Positions 61,488 through 64,000 of a stretch of 64,000 nt of DNA are shown here, piece after piece; the first letter of the stretch is position 1, and the number at the start of each line of letters is the position of its first letter. A program made the position numbers and the translations under genes. This DNA comes from Paenibacillus sedimenti (GTDB lineage: Bacteria > Bacillota > Bacilli > Paenibacillales > NBRC-103111): contig NZ_JACVVD010000003.1 in NCBI RefSeq assembly GCF_014534655.1, positions 372,001 to 436,000 on the forward strand. Direction: 5' to 3'. The notes beneath the pieces were generated by a model. That model did not search any database and had not been told where the DNA came from. It saw only the letters and a list, made by a program, of their open reading frames with translations.

Positions 61488-62347
61488 TCTGTCACCCGTG
61501 CTTTTTCTTTCTCTGACCAGATGCCGATGATAGCCGGCTTAGACAGGAAACCAAGTTCATAGCAATACTTGTAATACATTTGGAGCCCATCCCATTGCTC
61601 CTGTCCGAAATCATAGCATAATGTATGAAAATAATGATGCCAGTAAGCTTCCGTTCCGCCCACTTTCTGCTGTGCTTCTTGAATCATTTCAGCGGGCTGC
61701 TTATGAGCTTTGAACTTGCTCTTCAAGAAAGCTTCGAACACTTGCGACACCAGTTCAGGGTATTGCTCCACAGTCTCTTTGCGTATGGCCCACACGGCGA
61801 ACGACATCCATTGACCGGTCCATTTCGCCCATTCTTGCCCAAGATCCGTAATCATATACTTACGATTGCGCCAGTTTTCCTTGATGGCATCATCGCCGAT
61901 TAATAAAGCGCCATCCGCCTGCTGCATCATTTCGTCCAAATTGGGGCTCGCAAATTCATATGTCGGCTTACCGTTGTAGAATTTCTCAAGAATGATCTTG
62001 AGCAGGTTGACGGAAGTCGCCGACGTTGTCGGCAAGACGATACGTCCGTTTGCGATTTCACGCAGAGGCTTTTCATGAAACAAAAGAATGGAATTGACTT
62101 CTCCATAGGCGCTGACGGATAAATCAGGGTAAAGCGAATAATATTCAAAAGACTCTCCATAGGCGAAGGAAGAAATCGGTCCCATGTCAATTTCACCGGC
62201 TGCCATCGCCCGATTGAGCGAGGTCGGCACTTGCTCAATAATTTGTACATCATCGCTCTTCATAAGCTCAGGAAAATAGTAGTATATGGGCCATACATTG
62301 GTGTAATTGATTCTGCCGATACGTATCTTAGGGTTATGACTGCTCAT
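61484..62347 (-). CDS. mqnA: Chorismate dehydratase of the futalosine pathway
   Basis: MqnA/MqnD-family protein; converts chorismate to 3-enolpyruvyl-benzoate, the first step of the futalosine route to menaquinone. 287 aa. IGRINYTNVWPIYYYF at residues 10-25 and the periplasmic-binding-protein-like fold (MGPISSFAYG, LLIGDDAI) are typical. MqnD is a close relative, but the GRINYTNVWP start favours MqnA. Overlaps ubiX by 14 bases. The other mqn genes are not visible. Confidence 0.88.
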   Translation of the reverse strand: MSSHNPKIRIGRINYTNVWPIYYYFPELMKSDDVQIIEQVPTSLNRAMAAGEIDMGPISSFAYGESFEYYSLYPDLSVSAYGEVNSILLFHEKPLREIANGRIVLPTTSATSVNLLKIILEKFYNGKPTYEFASPNLDEMMQQADGALLIGDDAIKENWRNRKYMITDLGQEWAKWTGQWMSFAVWAIRKETVEQYPELVSQVFEAFLKSKFKAHKQPAEMIQEAQQKVGGTEAYWHHYFHTLCYDFGQEQWDGLQMYYKYCYELGFLSKPAIIGIWSEKEKARVTE

Positions 62348-62939
62348 CGTTCTCTCCCCATCTCCGATATAAGGAATGCTCTATATTCATGCTGTCCAAC
62401 ACTTTGCCCACCAAGAAGTCCACCATCTCATCGATGGAACTCGGCCGATTATAAAAAGCAGGCATCGCCGGAAGCATACGAACACCCATTCTCGACAAGG
62501 TGAGCATATTTTCTAAATGTATGGCATGCAGTGGTGTTTCTCTCGGTACCAATATTAATGTTCTGCCTTCTTTGAGCATCACGTCAGCTGTACGTTCCAA
62601 CAAATTATCGGATGCAGCCCGCGCAATTCCTGATAACGTTCCCATTGAGCAAGGGATTACAACCATGCCGCGTGTTCGAAAAGATCCACTGGCTACAGAT
62701 GCTCCAATATCTGCAATCGGATGAAATTTATAAGTGCCTTTCAAACCGCCAAAATGTGCTTCCAGCGTTTCTTTGCGCTTGCTTACATTCCAGTCCAATT
62801 CATCATGGAGAACCCTCCATCCAGCCTCCGTAATAATCAGATGCACATCTTGTCCTTGTGTGAGCAGTACTTGGCAGAGTCTCACCCCATAGATCGCTCC
62901 GCTAGCGCCTGTAATGCCTATAACCCAGTTACCGTTCAT
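62334..62939 (-). CDS. ubiX: UbiX-like flavin prenyltransferase
   Basis: Makes prenylated FMN, the cofactor of UbiD-type decarboxylases; in the futalosine route such a pair removes the carboxyl group of a late intermediate. 201 aa with IGITGASGAIYGVRL at the N-terminus, IPCSMGTLSGIA and LVPRETPLHAIHLENM. Overlaps both neighbours, ATGA with the prenyltransferase gene. No ubiD-type gene is in the window. Confidence 0.93.
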   Translation of the reverse strand: MNGNWVIGITGASGAIYGVRLCQVLLTQGQDVHLIITEAGWRVLHDELDWNVSKRKETLEAHFGGLKGTYKFHPIADIGASVASGSFRTRGMVVIPCSMGTLSGIARAASDNLLERTADVMLKEGRTLILVPRETPLHAIHLENMLTLSRMGVRMLPAMPAFYNRPSSIDEMVDFLVGKVLDSMNIEHSLYRRWGENDEQS

Positions 62940-63811
62940 GTGCGCTGCGTCACGAAGACGTCAAGCAGGGTAAACGCAAACACCACTAAACTTAGCACGC
63001 CGTTCATTGTGAAAAAAGCCGCATTCAGTTTGGACAGGTCGTTGGGTGAGACGAGACGATGTTCCTTGTATAAAAGGATATAAGCAATTACAAGTCCGAT
63101 TAAGTAGAACCAGCTTAAATGCGTCATAAAGAACAAAGTGATTAGGCCGACGGCTGTTAATGCGTGCAGCACACGAGCCGTCATTAGCGCAGCTTTAATT
63201 CCAAAACGGCTGGGCAAGGAATATAATCCTTCCTTGCGGTCAAAATCGGCATCCTGACAAGCGTAGATGAGATCAAATCCAGTGCTCCAGAAAACGACGG
63301 TCAAATAGAAAACGATTGACGACCAAGTGAATTGCCCGGTTACGGCGATCCATCCGCCTAATGGCGCAAGGCCAAGCGTTAAGCCCAGCACAAAGTGGCA
63401 CGCCCAAGTAAATCTCTTCGTATACGAGTAAATAACAAGAAAAAACACTGCAATCGGCAGCAGTTTCATGGAAAGAGAACTTAAATTGGAAGTTGCCCAG
63501 AACAACAATGCAAAAGATAAAATGATATATAAAGATACCTGTTTAATGCTGATTAAGCCTGCTGGTATTGCCCGATTCTCAGTTCTAGGATTTTTCTTGT
63601 CTATTGCTCTATCAATTACGCGATTCAATGACATCGCGGCTGTTCTCGCCCCAACCATAGCTAATGTAATCCATAGAATTTGCATCCAAGAAGGTAATTG
63701 TCCGTTAAGGACGACTGAGCCTAATATCGCACCCATGAAGGCGAATGGTAAAGCAAATACGCTGTGTTCAAACTTAATCATTTCCAGAAAAATTTTTAAT
63801 TTAGTAAACAT
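62936..63811 (-). CDS. mqnP: UbiA-family prenyltransferase (MqnP-like)
   Basis: Integral membrane enzyme that attaches the polyprenyl chain to the aromatic head. 291 aa, eight to nine helices. First Asp-rich motif in NRVIDRAIDKKNPRTENRA, second in DLIYACQDADFDRKEG. The neighbourhood (mqnA, ubiX, hepT, menG) points to the menaquinone rather than ubiquinone pathway. The ATG is seven bases after the menG stop. Confidence 0.88.
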   Translation of the reverse strand: MFTKLKIFLEMIKFEHSVFALPFAFMGAILGSVVLNGQLPSWMQILWITLAMVGARTAAMSLNRVIDRAIDKKNPRTENRAIPAGLISIKQVSLYIILSFALLFWATSNLSSLSMKLLPIAVFFLVIYSYTKRFTWACHFVLGLTLGLAPLGGWIAVTGQFTWSSIVFYLTVVFWSTGFDLIYACQDADFDRKEGLYSLPSRFGIKAALMTARVLHALTAVGLITLFFMTHLSWFYLIGLVIAYILLYKEHRLVSPNDLSKLNAAFFTMNGVLSLVVFAFTLLDVFVTQRT

Positions 63812-63818
63812 AGCAAAA

Positions 63819-64000
63819 TTACACTCCTGATTTCATTTTCCCCTTGGTGCCAATGTGCAATGCTGCAATGCCGCCCGTTAGGGGGTAAGCCTGTACATCT
63901 TGCAGCCCCTGTTTGGCAAAAATAGCGGCAAGCTGCTTATGATCTGGAAAATGGATTAATGATTCCGGCAGCCATTTGTACTGTTCGTAACGTTTGGCAA
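63819..64000 (-). CDS. menG: Demethylmenaquinone methyltransferase, C-terminal part
   Basis: Only the last 60 codons lie in the window; the gene continues past the right edge. The visible part RYEQYKWLPESL, FPDHKQLAAIFA and PLTGGIAALHIGTKGK is typical of the UbiE/MenG C-terminus. It carries out the final methylation of menaquinone. First visible gene of the menG-mqnP-ubiX-mqnA-hepT run. Confidence 0.93.
   Translation of the reverse strand, partial: AKRYEQYKWLPESLIHFPDHKQLAAIFAKQGLQDVQAYPLTGGIAALHIGTKGKMKSGV

Noticed and set aside
1-64000. CRISPR arrays, tRNA or rRNA genes, transposases, phage genes
   Set aside because: None seen. The repeats found are dispersed single or double units next to genes, not regularly spaced arrays.

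Overview
The window is a 64 kb stretch of a Gram-positive, spore-forming Firmicutes chromosome, most likely Paenibacillus or a close relative. This rests on gene order and protein character. Two blocks follow the order I recall for Bacillus subtilis (dapB-mgsA-bshB1-bshA-cca-birA-panBCD-dinG, with ypjA/ypjB and qcrABC upstream; and aroC-aroB-aroH-trpEDCFBA-hisC-tyrA, with menG-hepT-ndk-cheR). They are altered in ways I associate with Paenibacillus, such as futalosine-pathway genes between menG and hepT. I see no rRNA, tRNA, CRISPR array, prophage or transposase gene.

Layout. 1-7719 (+): proline biosynthesis (proB, cut by the window edge, proA, proC) with a prolyl-tRNA synthetase gene inside it, running straight into methionine-salvage genes mtnW-mtnX-mtnB and a strong terminator. 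7792-8771 (+): two overlapping membrane-protein genes of unknown function. 8823-17167 (-): dnaD, asnS, ackA, a 3-hydroxyacyl-CoA dehydrogenase, a short FtsH-like membrane protease with a coupled membrane partner, a YpmB-like protein and an MTA/SAH deaminase. 17413-21008 (+): a phosphate-transport pair and a neopullulanase-type amylase. 21082-34279 (-): rex, dinG, a TPR protein, panDCB, birA, cca, bacillithiol genes bshA/bshB1, mgsA, dapB, a TPR protein and a MazG-like protein. 34427-35296 (+): a YitT-family membrane protein. 35349-47185 (-): ypjB, ypjA, the menaquinol:cytochrome c reductase operon, an LCP cell-wall protein, an IDEAL-domain peptide, an unknown 384-aa protein, a histidine phosphatase, an ECF sigma/anti-sigma pair, a polysaccharide deacetylase, tyrA and (to 48311) hisC. 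48483-49058 (+): a CBO0543-type membrane protein splitting the aromatic supraoperon. 49098-58242 (-): trpABFCDE, aroH, aroB, aroC. 58541-64000 (-): a 54-aa peptide gene, cheR, ndk, hepT, mqnA, ubiX, a ubiA-type prenyltransferase and the end of menG.

How it fits together. aroB/aroC make chorismate, which feeds tryptophan (trp genes), tyrosine (aroH, tyrA, hisC) and probably menaquinone through MqnA; menaquinone serves the qcr complex encoded nearby. The trp operon has a clear promoter, a row of GAG/TAG triplets typical of a TRAP site and an attenuator terminator. panB has a leader ending in an intrinsic terminator.

The most interesting unexplained signals are: (1) a dispersed palindromic repeat, about 45 bp, that ends in the Shine-Dalgarno sequence of at least seven genes, several of them inside operons; (2) a roughly 200-bp element with terminal inverted repeats between hepT and ndk; (3) the FtsH-like protease without an extracytoplasmic domain, coupled to a single-pass membrane protein; (4) GC-rich patches in proB, ackA, cca and aroB. 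All calls are from reading the sequence; no searches were run.
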